A DNA stretch of 64,000 nt from Triatoma infestans (GCA_011037195.1 JAAEAF010001080.1:124001-188000), one strand, 5' to 3'. Numbered from the stretch's first letter, positions 35,560 to 46,970 are shown. Notes: generated by a model not told the origin, from the letters alone. Numbers and translations: made by a program.

Positions 35560-36293
35560 AGCACTAATAACTTCAGACTGTCTGCATCTTCCGCACCATC
35601 GGGCCACCATCCACTCTACGAAGTTCTGTCACCTATTAACTAGCTTTCAATGAATCTTCAATCAGCACAAAAAAAGCTGTCAAGAAATCTGTTTCTTCCT
35701 ATTATGATTGGGTGTCAAGAAGTCTTCTTACGATTATTATTAGGGGGAGTGTAGCAAGTAGACCGCGGTTCCCTCGCAATTTAGTTCTGGCCTTCGCTAC
35801 CATGCTTCGCTACTAAATTGTAGCTTACCATTTTTTCTCGCTACGCTGAGTCAACACTGTTTTTGGCTACATGGTAATCGAATTCTGTATTCTCGCACCA
35901 AAGCCTCCTATGCACTAGCCACTAGCCTAACGCATGAGCGCACTCTACTTTCATACAATCTAAAAGCAACGTTCAAACAAACAGCATCAAGTCTTCAACA
36001 AATATTCACAACGAATATTCAAGATCAATCTACAACTCAAAGAGTCTATCAAGACGCATATATTTCCTACCAGCTAGCTAACAAACAACATCTAAACGGT
36101 TGTTCAAATAAGAAAGAGATTTAACCAGCTACACCATCAAGTATTCACCGAACGCCAACATTAACACTATTCGTTCTGCTGTTTCTTATCTTTACTCTAT
36201 CATATCATATATCTCCTTAAACACCCAAAATTAAATAAATTGCCGGTGTAGTGAGTTTCATTTCCAACGACGCATTACCCCTATTTCTTACCA
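35560..36293 (+). mobile_element. Candidate 3' LTR with polypurine tract
   Basis: Polypurine tract aggggGag (35742-35749) directly precedes TGTAGCAAGTAG. The segment can be read as an LTR of about 540 bp ending ttacca, with AATAAA near 36233. 35560-35741 would be the tail of the internal region. No partner LTR or target duplication was found. Confidence 0.4.
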
Positions 36294-37264
36294 GTACGAT
36301 AAAAACTGGATTTCAAAAATCTGTCACAAATACAATATTTCCTCTTTACAACATTGGAAAAAATAATAGCAACAAAGATATTGCTACCAATCCAAATAAA
36401 AAAGGTGTTTGTAAATAAAATTTGGAACTAAGTTTGTTCACAGCTGTAGTATTTATAGAACAAATAGAAACTGTTCTATAAATAGTACTAGAGAAAGATT
36501 ATAATGTACTGGTTACTACATTGTATGCATGCGTATATATCTAATTCACTTTATTTTTTTCTTGGATTATTTGTAACCTAAAAAGCAGCAGCTATCAAGT
36601 CCAAGATATATATACACAAACAGATCTTTCATCACTAATAATGCCTCTGGACTGTAATGAACTATGTTCACAATCTAAGGAGGTGTATTCACACTAATTT
36701 CCTTACACAACGAAATTACATCACAAAAACCATCATGACATTTGAACTCAAATGTGTTGATAGGTTAAAAATAGAGCACTGTGATTTTGGCATCATTTGC
36801 TCTACAAGTACAGTATATTAAACTATACACACACACACACACACACACACACCCCGAATTAATGCGAGGGAGGAGCGATTACGGTCTGTCTATGAATTTC
36901 CCTTGACTGAGTCACATAGAATTTTTGGCTGGGTGTGTCACATAAAAAAATAATTATTTCCGATGATGGAGTCACTGACTGCAAACATGAGTTATGATTA
37001 TACAAACGAAAATAAAATATGAGGTTAACCCGATAATAATTGACTAAAGTTTTTTTTTAACTAGCCCCCCCCCCCCCCGAAATTCATATTTGAGATAAAA
37101 ATGGTTTCAGCGAATAGTCTATAAATGCAACTGCTAACAGAAGTAATATTAAGAATACCAATTTAAAATAGATTTTAAACTAATCGCGGCAAAATGAAGG
37201 AAAAAATACATTAATTGTTACTTCCGGTATAAACGTTTAAACAGTTGTCAAAATAAATAAATAA
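36294..37264. other. No gene; microsatellites
   Basis: (CA)n at 36828-36852 and a C-run of about 15 at 37064-37078. 37080-37230 has CCGG-box scraps (gttacttccggtataaac). Confidence 0.4.
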
Positions 37265-38050
37265 AAATAGTTCTTTATTTGACAAGAGAGTAAAGTGCCA
37301 CTTTTACATGCCACTTGAGCACTTGAGTTTAGGATTGCCAACACGGGCGTAAGCGAGTTTGGCAACTGAACGAGGTTTATGTTGTTTATCGAGTTAAAAT
37401 ATTACATTTAGTCTACAACAAAGTTGAAAACCATTTAAATTAAAAAGAATATAAAAACTGGTGAGACATGAAGGCTGGGTTCACCTCTATTTCTGGTATT
37501 TAATTTATCGATAAATAGATTCTAGTCCATTTAAAAGTTCTGATTCCTCGTAAAAGTCTATTTCTCATAAACCCAAGCTTCTCATAACCTCCCACCCTTT
37601 TACTTCCTAGTATCCCGACCAGATTATTATTTACTATATTACCTTCCCACTGTTTCTAACACTAAACAACATATACTTAAAGTTACTGTTTGTGTTATTC
37701 ATATTTAAAATAGGAGTTTAGATTGTGTTGTGAAATACTGAATGTTGCATATAAGAAAATAACACCCCTGATGATGGTTGCTGGTATTCTCATACCAGAG
37801 CCGAAAGTTTTATTCATTTCTATATATATATGTATAAAGTGCATTATATATAAAAGTGCATTCTTCTAAAGCAAATGTTTAATAAAAGAATTTCTACTTT
37901 ACTTTAATATAATTAAACCTTAGAATTAGTTTAATTGAAAGGTGGCAATTGAACAAAGTGATTGTTTAATTTTAATTTCTAGAGATAAAACTAAATCACC
38001 TTTAATCTCTAAACTCCTATAGATTAAAAGTAACAATTTTAGCCACTGAT
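37265..38050. repeat. Dispersed repeat, paralogue of 5445-5900, with hammerhead-like motif
   Basis: See 5445-5580 for shared blocks. Carries the family 5 motif at 37764 and a G-run of ten at 38058. Confidence 0.5.
37764..37812 (+). ncRNA. Hammerhead-like motif, family 5 (long stem II)
   Basis: CTGATGA, extra T, then a long stem II with a perfect 7-bp helix CTGGTAT/ATACCAG closed at its base by GG/CC, then GAAAG. Side III/I not convincing. Confidence 0.45.
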
Positions 38051-38900
38051 TTTGAATGGGGGGGGGGGGTAATTTGCCATATTATGCAACTTATTCTTAT
38101 TAGAAAATAATCTATAATTTTAAAATATCTCGAAATCTGATTTCCAATGATAATGTAAAGTAAAAATAAAATACTTTAAACAATTAATTCAGTTCTAAGA
38201 ATACATATTGCTCAATGATCGAAGTGGATAGATGATGTTGTGATTGTGATACGTTATCAGTAATTGGCAATAATATTCATTAATGGAGCAGAACCGATAG
38301 TATTGTTTTCATTGCTCTGCATTATCAATATATCATTGTGTTTTAATTTGGATTCATTCATCACCTTATCAACATCTCTGCATTTCTATTTTTACTAGCG
38401 CTAAATCAACATTCCACTGTGAACTATATAATAAATCAATTTCTATGCTGTGTTTGCTATGATAAGGAGCAAAAACAGAAAGGAATAATTAAAAAAGAGC
38501 CCCTGTGGCAGGAAGTGTTGCAATTTAGATTTTAAGTAAATAATATTAATTGCCCTCTATATATGTGGTGAATATAGTGACCCCGGTAGGTACACACACG
38601 TACCTAACTTTTAAACTGTAAAAATAAATTGGAGTTATTTGGCACTAATTTTATCTTAACAAAGAAATAAACTATGGACATTCCTCATCCATCTGACCAT
38701 TAACTTTATAATATTAAATGGTTTTAGTTTATTATCTATTGCAGGGGTGAGCAACACGCGGCCCGTTAAACATGTTTATGCGGCCCGCCAAGCATTTCTA
38801 AAATTGAATTTATTTTATCGACTTTCTCCCATCAATATATTGTTATAAAATTAATTATAATAAAATGGTAGTACATACTAAACCGAAACAATTTTTTGTG

Positions 38901-39038
38901 ACGAGTTACTCACTTGTCGGCGACTTGTTTAAACATGCAATACGATCGCGCCGCGTCTGAGCTTGTTTGACGAGATACTCACTGGTCGGCGACTTGTTCA
39001 AACATGCAATACGAACGCGCCGCGTCTGTGCTTGTTTG
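38901..39038 (+). repeat. 69-bp tandem duplication in hAT 5' region
   Basis: Two copies (38901-38969, 38970-39038) of a unit with gtcggcgacttgtt and cgcgccgcgtctg, differing at a few positions. CpG-rich and upstream of the transposase frame, so possibly the promoter of the element. Confidence 0.9.
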
Positions 39039-39507
39039 TGTTTGCTTCTGTCACACAATCAGTCAGACTGGTAAGCTGTTAACTAGCAATTTTAGCAATT
39101 CTTGTGTTTCTTGAAAGGCGTGAGTGCAATATTATTGCCAAAAAAGTAATATTAGATTCTTCTTTACTTTGGGTGGTTATGAAATGAACCTTTTTTACAG
39201 CCAAAATTCTTATATTTATTTTTTCATTCAAATATTACAATGTTTTCTGTTCCCTTACGTTTCCGCACTCAACGTGCTGTCTTCAGAGGGATACTACAAT
39301 ACAGACAATTATTTTATTTATATTATAGTTTGTATCTGTTTTTATTAAATTTTTATTATTTATAATATAATAATATTCTTTTTTATTTGTCCAAAAATTA
39401 CTAACTTATGTTTTATATTTTGAATTTTTTCTTTTCTTTTTAAGGCTTCGTCAGGTTATTGCTTTTTTTGAAACATTTTTTATACATTTTAGTTTAGTAA
39501 CATTAAT

Positions 39508-40053
39508 ATGTGTTACATGTCTCTTTATTTTTATGAGAATAATGTGTCTCACTTTCCACATTTAGAAAAAGAAAACGTTACTACTTCTCAAAAATACGCA
39601 CAATATATAGACATTTTAATCAACGAATTTCAATTACGATTCCAAATGTTCAAAGCTGAGAAGACAGCGGTTTTCATGAAAATGTTTTCCTCGCCATTTA
39701 ATATCGATGTGGATAAAGTTCCCGAAGACTTTCAAATGGAAGTGTTTGATATGCAGAACAATACCGATTTAAAAAATCTATTCTTCTCAGTAAACATCGA
39801 AAATTTTTATAAATCTTATGTGAGCCCTGAGAAATTTCCACTTTTGACGAAAAATGCAAAGCGAATGATGTCTCTGTTCGGAAGTACGTATGTTTGCGAA
39901 CAATTATTTTCAACCATGAAATTAATCAAAAATGACCACCGATCAAGACTGAGTGATGCACGATTAGAAAGCTGCGTACGTGTAGCTACCTCATCAATTC
40001 CGGCTGATATTGATCAGCTTGAATCGAAAAAACAATGCCAAATTTCTCATTAA
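39508..40053 (+). pseudogene. hAT transposase, C-terminal fragment (open frame)
   Basis: 181 codons. Residues about 15-60 (FPHLEKENV, INEFQLRFQ) and 60-110 (FNIDVDKVPEDFQMEVFDMQ) match the late core of GTF2IRD2/SCAND3-like hAT transposases. 125-170 (MMSLFGSTYVCEQLFSTMK, HRSRLSDARLESCVRVATS) is the hAT dimerisation domain. The BED zinc finger and the first catalytic acidic residues are missing, so the protein cannot transpose alone. The frame is fully open, which fits a young deletion derivative. The initiating ATG is arbitrary. Confidence 0.88.
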
Positions 40054-40408
40054 AAATTTCAAGTAAATTCGTTTTTTTGTTCTTTTCTTGTTTGTTTTTA
40101 TTTTGCATCAAAATTTGTATATGAAATCTTTACTTTTTTTTAAACTTTATAGTTTTTTATTCTTTTGTTTATTATAAATAAAGTTTTGTAAATTATTAAT
40201 AAGTGTTACTTTATGTGCAGCCCGCCAAAAAATTTTAAAATTTAAATTGGCCCGTTGATTGAAAAGGTTGCTCACCCCTGATCTATTGTGATAGTTTTAT
40301 ATTTATTTGGCCTGCTATTGGTTGAAAATGGTCGTTCGCATAGTGATTTCTATTGTAAATATGAATTTTTATTTTTTATGAAGTTTTGTAATTAATTGCA
40401 CATATATA

Positions 40409-41717
40409 CAGGGTGTCCGGGCTAAGTTGTCCACCCCTTTTTCTCGCTTATTATTGGTGATAGAAAAAAAAATTTCAAATCATAACTTCCTTTATTTTTT
40501 GAGTAGTATCTAATGATATTATACAAAAAAAATTCTGCTGCTGATATGCAGGTTACAGAAACAAACTTTTTTTTCTCAAATGGAAACCCTTATTTTTTAT
40601 TATGAATTCTAAAAGTATCTTTTTTTTGTGAGAAAACTGTTTTTGAAAAATTAAAATTGTTTTTGTAATTAGCAAGTTATGAATTTTTGAATGAAAAAAA
40701 ACTTTGTTTACCGCTGACTGCTGGATCTTAAAAAAACAAAATGGCTTCCCGTGTTTTTGCCTCGTCGGTCCATGAAATAAAAGATAAAAAATCTGGAATT
40801 TACTCCGTTAATACATTAATATGAGCCAAAAAAGTAAGTCAGCGCTCTTGATCCCCTTCGCGAAACTCCTGAACAATGTGGTACCTAAATGGCTTAATTT
40901 GATAGTGCCGGAGTATTTCCCATACGATAGTTTTTACTAATTCCCAGAACCTTAGCCGCATTTGAACTGAATTGGGAACAAGTATTCTTCTGCACATCAA
41001 GCTCAGTATGAAAGTACGAACATTCCTATTTATGGTGAACCATTTCTTGGTCCTTGGCGAATGACACTGCCAAACAAGCGGAACATTGCAGCAATACGAG
41101 CAATCTTTTTCCGGCTTAGGTGTCTTCGTTCAGAAAATCTCTCCTGGTAAACCCTCGCAGCTGTTTAAGCTTGACGACGGCATTCAACAAAATTGTTTTA
41201 CATATCAGATTTTTCGTTTGTCGAATATGGACGGTTCATTTTGCCGGAACGAATGGAAGTTTGAGGTACACTGAAAGAATTTTAAAAAACAAGGCTGTTT
41301 ACAACTTATGGGATTAAAACAGTAAACAAGAGAGCATTTGTGTAAACATTCATCTGGCATTTTTGTATTTTCCCTTTGGATAGACTCTTATGCGTTTATC
41401 CAAAATTGTTTTTTGTTACTCTGCCAACGGTAAACAACTTTTTTTTTTTGTTCAAAAATTCATAACTTGGGAACTACAACAGCAATTTCAATTTTTCAAA
41501 AACAGTTTTTCTCACAAGAATAAGAACTTTTAGAATTCATAATAAAAAATAGGGGTTCCCATTCGGAAAAAAAAGTTTGTTGCTGTAACTAATATAATAA
41601 TATAATTAGATACTGCTCAAAAAATAACGGGAGTTAGAATTTGAAATTTTTTTCCATCAACAATAATTGCTCAAAGTTTTCTCAAAAGGGGGAGAACAAC
41701 TTAGCCCTGACACCCTA
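40409..41717. mobile_element. DNA transposon with long (about 310 bp) inverted repeats
   Basis: The left arm 40409-40722 and right arm 41415-41717 are imperfect inverse copies (left cagggtgtccgggctaagtt, right inverse tagggtgtcagggctaagtt). The central 700 bp encodes a decayed transposase on the minus strand. TA dinucleotides border both ends, compatible with a TA target duplication. Confidence 0.85.
40735..41245 (-). pseudogene. Decayed transposase, DUF4817-type helix-turn-helix plus DDE remnant
   Basis: Minus-strand pieces in order: RPYSTNEKSDM, RVYQERFSERRHLSRKKIAR (19-residue match to the DUF4817 helix-turn-helix of insect transposases), MFRLFGSVIRQ, then RYHIVQEFREGDQER and FISWTDEA, the region of the second catalytic residue (FTDEA). 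Several stops and frameshifts; C-terminal catalytic part absent. Confidence 0.7.
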
Positions 41718-41769
41718 TATGTAAGAGGGAGCATGCTGAAATACAGTTCTCCTCAGTACAGGGAGAAAT

Positions 41770-41885
41770 ACTAATATTGGAGGGAGAAATATTTTGTCCA
41801 TATTTAGAAAACCTCAAAATGTGCATTTCCGATGAAAATTCAATTACCAAAATTTGCCATGATTGCGATACTTCCTTATTGGGTG
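41770..41885 (+). repeat. CCGG-box end fragment next to receptor exon 2
   Basis: aaaacctcaaaatgtgcatt, gatgaaaattcaattacc, gattgcgatacttcctta; stops about 37 bp short of the exon 2 donor. Confidence 0.7.
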
Positions 41886-41922
41886 AATTTAAAAAAAAAA
41901 TGTAAAAACAAAAACCACTTAC

Positions 41923-42187
41923 TTTTATTCCAGGCAATCGCCACAGAACCTCTAAGTATGGTGACCGATGAAAGAGCGATCTCCAATAGATTCTGCATGT
42001 TCGTGATCACCAGGGCATAGTTGAGGAACAGCCGTTCACCGCGTATAATACTGAGATTAGGAAATAGGCGACCCAATGATGTGACGCCGGAAACTTTATT
42101 CACCATAAAAAAGGAGGTTATTTCCCTTAATTCCGGAAATGTCATATTATCGTATTCACTTTCGTCCGCATAATCGATTAGCACAAA
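41923..42187 (-). CDS. InR: Insulin/IGF receptor family, coding exon 2 (L1 domain)
   Basis: Encodes 88 residues plus one base of the ligand-binding L1 domain. Diagnostic strings are FPELREI, LFPNLSIIRG, NYALVI and ILRGSVAI, spaced as in insulin and IGF1 receptors. The acceptor is GTTTCTGTTTCAG and the donor GTAAGT, phase 1. The frame joins exon 1 (phase 0) and exon 3 (phase 1), where the split codon is A plus AA and the join reads NK, K, LCYAETIDW, the conserved end of L1. The exon is flanked closely by mobile DNA: a long-inverted-repeat transposon ends about 200 bp downstream and a hammerhead-like repeat begins about 135 bp upstream. The frame is open and looks functional. A decoy receptor without a kinase cannot be excluded because later exons are out of view. 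Confidence 0.92.
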
Positions 42188-42322
42188 CTGAAACAGAAAC
42201 ATGTACATACTGTCAAAAATGGTTGCAACTAAATAAAATAATTGATAATGTTCTAAAGAATAATTATTTAATTGAATATGTGGATGGGTTCGCAATGCTG
42301 GATAACTTCTGGGATTTTATCC

Positions 42323-42382
42323 GTTATAGCATGCATGTTGCTGTTCTCTCTGACCGGTTTCGGTTTCTTAAGCCATCGTCAG
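42323..42382 (-). ncRNA. Hammerhead-like motif, family 2
   Basis: Minus strand: CTGACGA, T, GGCTT/AAACC imperfect stem, GAAACCGGTC, AGAGAG, followed by the family 2 block atgctataacggata. First bases of stem I pair (CT with AG). Confidence 0.5.
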
Positions 42383-42788
42383 AGTAAGGCTATCTAGTTC
42401 CTGTAGTGAGTTGACTAGAACTTAATGTTTCTGTCCACGGACCATACTGTTGTTTGTAACCAGGTGGTTATTGGGGATAATATTTAATATACGAGTATAA
42501 TTGATAACAAATTATGCTGATGTGTATTTTGGAGTTATTTTCCATTGATTAGTTTGTTTATAAAACTGTTCAGTGTTAAGAGTCATGTTTTAATTATTAT
42601 TATTTGTATGCCTAGAAAAAGACAATATATTTGTCGAAACGTTGGCAAAATTGTAGTTGTTTTATTTCAAAAGAATGAACCTCTCTAATCTCTTCTACCA
42701 CATTAAGAACAGTCAAGAAGAAATATATATTTCCAATTGAAATATATATTTAAAGAATACCAACTTTGGAAAAATCCGTTAATCACCT
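42383..42788. other. Repeat-derived, includes hammerhead-like motif
   Basis: 42602-42650: gcctagaaa in place of CTGANGA, stem II GACAA/TTGTC, GAAACGTTGGC with GCC/GGC as stem I. The core is mutated at several positions, so inactive. Confidence 0.4.
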
Positions 42789-42801
42789 GTGCTAATTTTC
42801 G

Positions 42802-44460
42802 AGGGTGTCCTCAAGGTGGTTGTCTCTCATCAAAGCTATGGTACGCTGTCATGGATGAACTGTTAACTAGGATAAATTCATCGGGATTTTATGTACAGCA
42901 TATGCCAATGATGATGTTATTTTATTGATGGGGCGATGTCTGAATACTATCTCAGACTTCATGCAAAGTGCCCTCAACATGGTATATGATTGGACTCAGG
43001 ATAACGGTATTTCAATCAATCCTTTCAAGACCCAGCTGATTTTATATACTAATAGGAGGAAGATCGTAGGATTAAAACCTCTAGGTTATTAGGAACTTCG
43101 TTCAGATTTGCAAATCGGTGAAGTTTCTTGGTGTGGTTCTTGACAGTAAATTAAATTGGTCGGAATATATTAAGACATCATCAAAAGGCAGTTTTTCCTT
43201 TTGGCAATGTCGAAGAATCGTAGGTAAAAATTTGGGGATTACTCCCAAGATGATGTTTTGGATTTATGGTATGGTTATTAAACCTAGGTTGTGTATGCGG
43301 CTGTGGTGTGGTGGCGTCGCATTGAGATAAGACCCGCTAGACTGCTGCTTGAGGATATTCAACGCTTGGCTTGTCTGGCGGTGACCGGTGCGATGCGGAC
43401 CACGCCTACAGCTGCAATGGAGACTTTATTAGGAATCCCACCGCTCTTTGTAGAGGTGAAAACTATGGCAATGAAAGCCTGTTATAGAATTAAACAGGCA
43501 GGTTTTTGGCAGGGTAAGCGATATGGTCACTCTACCATTCATCGCGAGATGCTTTTGAAGGTTCCTGTTACAGGTTTTCCCTCTGATAGAATGTTGAAGA
43601 CTTTTGTTTTCGAGCATTTTTAAGTGTCAGGTTACTCTCTAGGGAAGATTGGTCAAGATTGGGTCCGTCTGGCGTGATACCTGATAATTACTTCCGGTGT
43701 TACACGGATGGTTCCACAATGGGATGTAGGTCTGGAGCTGGGGTCTCTTATGAGACCAGAGATCATTTGGCAGTATCTCTTGGTGAATGGACCACAGTCT
43801 GGATGCCAGGTCACATGGGAATTTTTAGGAATGAGGAGATGGATAGGTTTGCCAAATTAGGCGCCTTTCTCCCTTTCATTCGTCCCGAGCCTGCGGTTGG
43901 CGTGTCTTCTGACCCTGTCTGTCAGGCTTCCAGACGTGGCCAGTTTCACAGCATTCATCCTTATGGATGAGCTCAGTTGGTTTTCGGCAGTCCAAACTGC
44001 TCATTGGGGGTCCGGACAGGGCCATTAGTGAGACGTTCCTGTTTGTATCACGGAGCTCTCTAAGACATCTTGTTGGATCTCTTACTGGACATTGTGGTTT
44101 AAGGAGACATCTCTACATAATGGGGCTCATGCCGGATCCATTTTGTAGAGTCTGTGAGACAGAGGAGGAAACACCCATCCATCTTATGACTTTTTTGCCT
44201 AGGTTGTGAGGAAATTAGGTTTAGGACCTTTGGTCGGAATAGGATGTCTGTGGAAGAGCTTAGGCTATTTCCCCTTAAGGAATTGTCCGATTTATTCGGA
44301 CTGCGGTGAATCTTAGATGGATTAGATCCGGGTCCGGATATTTGATCTACACCCGGTTTGCTGTTGTTTTTCTTGGGGTAGCTATATAGGCCCAGTGAGG
44401 CTTTGGATAGCGACGGAGTTTGGTCCCTCTCCACAGAGAAATAATAATAACAATAATAAT
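42802..44460 (+). pseudogene. 5'-truncated I/R1-type LINE (reverse transcriptase end, RNase H, Cys/His tail)
   Basis: The plus strand encodes, with frameshifts: GCPQGGCLSSKLWYAVMDE (motif B), a shifted AYANDDVILL (motif C), MKFLGVVLDSKLNW, AAVVWWRRIEI, LACLAVTGAMRTTPTAAME (thumb/connection), YTDGSTMGCRSGAGVSYE (RNase H start), WMPGHMGIFRNEEMDRFAK (RNase H end) and FCRVCETEEETPIHLM. The middle of RNase H is deleted (LAVSLGEW runs directly into TTVWMPGHMG). gtgctaattttcg at 42789-42801 and 44461-44473 is a 13-bp target duplication; the tail is (AAT)n-like. Confidence 0.9.
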
Positions 44461-45089
44461 GTGCTAATTTTCGGAAAAATGATTTTCTTGAAAATGAATC
44501 CAAAGATTTTCCACAAACTCGGTAATATTTTAATTTTCCGGAAAACTTGTATTTAGAAAGGTTTCTAGGTGAGCTGAGTAAAACAATTACTATCACCTTG
44601 TGGGGGTTAGTGGAACTAAAACATTTAGTAATCATTGACCACCGTTAAGAAACTTTGTTCCCAGAACTGTGAAAACTGCTGTAAGAGAAAGTCGTGTGAG
44701 TGTTTCACAGCAGATTTCTGGCTGGATGAATATTAATAGGAATAGATCTGGATAACTAATAAATTATTAAGCTTTCAGAAAGAAAATCCGGTAATCTTGT
44801 GTTTACACTCCCGTACATTTGCCACAACTTTGTGGTCAAAATCTGAACTCCAGGGTGAACAACTACCTACACAGGCTGATAAATAACTGATTTCCTTGGA
44901 TATTATCTCTTGATATCATAATAATAATAATAATAATAATAAAAACAAAAAGTTCAACACTCCTCCATACCACTGATTATAATGATATGGGTGACATGGC
45001 CTCGACCTTTCACAATCAATTGAGTGAAACCAGCGAGAAACACGAGCGGACTCAGGTTAGTTAGTTCAAATTGACTGTTAAGATGAAAC
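44461..45089. repeat. CCGG-box scraps and (AAT)n
   Basis: 44640-44715 is a reversed start region (gagaaagtcgtgtgagtgtt). (ATA)n at 44919-44941. Confidence 0.5.
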
Positions 45090-45140
45090 TGATGATATAT
45101 TTGACCTGACAGGTCCTCATCATCACTTGCCTGAATTGGC
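45090..45140 (-). ncRNA. Hammerhead-like motif, family 6, degraded
   Basis: Minus strand: GTGATGA (C3 lost), stem II GACCTG/CAGGTC, then AAAT where GAAA is expected. Structure kept, catalytic bases lost. Confidence 0.3.
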
Positions 45141-45448
45141 CTCTCTGGCCCCGCCTCCTCCGCCGCTCGTCCAGTCACAATAAAATACCTAATTTACTAA
45201 ATTCCAACGCTCCATTTTATTATCTGCTACCAATTTAGACTAAAATTTTTTCTGATCAAATAATTATATTTCATTCTAATATTAATAAAGAAATTTTATA
45301 AATATTTTCTTAAATACTTTCTACTTTCTCTTACTGCTATAATAGGAATTACTGTGAGTGCGTCAAATTTTAAAAATGGATTTTTTATTAGAAAGACGAT
45401 GTTTTGAGTTTTCTGCATTTGAGAAACTTTTCTTAATATAAGGATAAT

Positions 45449-46165
45449 ATACAGGGTGTCCCATTTAAACGGGCCACTTTTCAAATAACTCTTAAACGAA
45501 GAAAGATATCAAAAAAAATGAACATAACGTTTGTTGAAGTATTTGCGCTCTAGTTTATGATGGTATTAATGATATTTGATTTTATTGCCGCCTTACACCT
45601 GAAATCGATGATTGAATGTTGCGATTTCCTTTTGACACCCAGTTTTTACTAGATATTGAAAACAATTAAAAAAATGCCGTTAATTTCACTTCAATATTTC
45701 AAACCGTTGCCGAGATATTCAATCATAAAGATTAAATTTTCATCGTCTTTTTTCCTATTTCTTTGTTTTATAAACTAAAATTAAAAGCGGATTTTCTTAT
45801 TAATTTCTAATAAATAAGAGAGTTCAAAGCTGACAACACTTAAAACTTATTTTAGAACCATAACGGACTTAAAAATCAGGTAAAACATCATTAAAATAAA
45901 ACAATATTCCAGTTTATTTACAAAAATCTATAAAAAAAAAATTCCTATTTATTCAAAATGACCTCCTTGGCTTAAACGGCCAAGCGCAGAAGCGCCCAAC
46001 AGATGAAGTTGCTAACCGTATCATGTCTGCCGGAATTGCTAAGCAGGATTGGATTAAATCTTCTTAAGTGCTTCTGGAGTGTTGGTTCCCTGACATAAAT
46101 TTTTTCATTGAGATATCCCTAAAGAAAAAATTCAAGAGGGGTTAAATCTGGCGATCTGCGAGGAG
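45449..46165 (-). pseudogene. DNA transposon fragment with DDE C-terminal remnant
   Basis: Left end tacagggtgtcccatttaaa. The minus strand at its right part reads RRSPDLTPLEFFL, GYLNEKIYVREPTLQKHL, the final catalytic D/E region (SPDLTPLDFFLWGYLK pattern) of the DDE transposases that pair with DUF4817. Cut off abruptly on the right at 46165. Confidence 0.75.
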
Positions 46166-46440
46166 AAAAATGAATGAGATGTTCAGTAGCCGCTGGATCG
46201 CAAGACAGGGACCGGTAAGCTGGCCTTCCAAATCGCCGAATCGGTTTTGTCAGGAAGAAGAGGAAACAACATTGCACGTGCTGTGTGAAGGGCTTATGTG
46301 GCTGAGATTTCTCCTCTTTGGGAAGGAGAAATTGACGCCTTCAAGCTTTACCCAGAAGTCTTTCTCTCTCTCTCCAGACTTCTAAGTCTAATTAAACAGG
46401 CAGAACTGAAGAAAGTACCAAAATGTGGGTGCCACAATAG
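46166..46440 (+). pseudogene. LINE C-terminal remnant
   Basis: RFCQEEEETTLHVLCEG, LRFLLFGKE and LIKQAEL match the Cys/His end of I/R1-type LINEs. Joined directly to the transposon fragment on its left. Confidence 0.6.
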
Positions 46441-46970
46441 ACCCTAGGGTCGCGGCGTTGTAGGCTTTATAGCCAACCTAGGTTTCAAGATACTAGAATT
46501 CTTGAAAATGGGCCTTAAATTTTCATTAAACTCCTCATACAAACTACATGCAAATGAAACATTTTATAAGGCAAATTTATCTTTGGGCAGTTTATGATAG
46601 TGCACTGATCCCGGAGCTTACAGCTAATGTGTTATTTCATAGTATGTGCAATCTTACTCTTACTAAAATAAGAAGAGCTTTTACTAACTGGGAAATGCAG
46701 AGCTACTAACTCCATAATACAGAGGAGGAGAAAGAATCGTAGACATTTTCGTGAACTTATTGACCGATCCTCTAACAAAATCTTTATGAAATTTAAAATT
46801 TGAAATTCGTGAGATTTTCCTTACAGAATTAATTACTGACACCACGCACAGCCAATTTTTCAAAATTAGGAAACCTCAAAGCATTTTATTTTCAGTTAAA
46901 ACTAAATTTCTAAACTTTGACACGACTGCAATACTTTCTCTTGAAACGGTGGGGCGTTTGTGAAAGTAAA
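46441..46970 (+). repeat. Unassigned, then CCGG-box end
   Basis: 46840-46970 is a CCGG-box end block (aggaaacctcaaagcattt, gactgcaatactttctctt, tgaaagtaaa) that runs straight into the next unit: a head-to-tail junction. Confidence 0.6.

Larger units (their letters stand above)
38734..40288 (+). mobile_element. hAT transposon with intact ends, internally deleted
   Basis: Element 38742-40280, ends CAGGGGTGAGCAAC and its exact inverse GTTGCTCACCCCTG, flanked by the 8-bp duplication atctattg at 38734-38741 and 40281-40288. Subterminal gcggcccg and cagcccgcc motifs are inverted. The 1.5-kb length against about 3 kb or more for autonomous relatives shows internal deletion. Confidence 0.93.

Noticed and set aside
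42737..42801. N-terminal part of the frame starting MKYIFKEYQL
   Set aside because: Lies outside the LINE as bounded by its target duplication; it is flanking sequence fused by chance to the reverse transcriptase frame.
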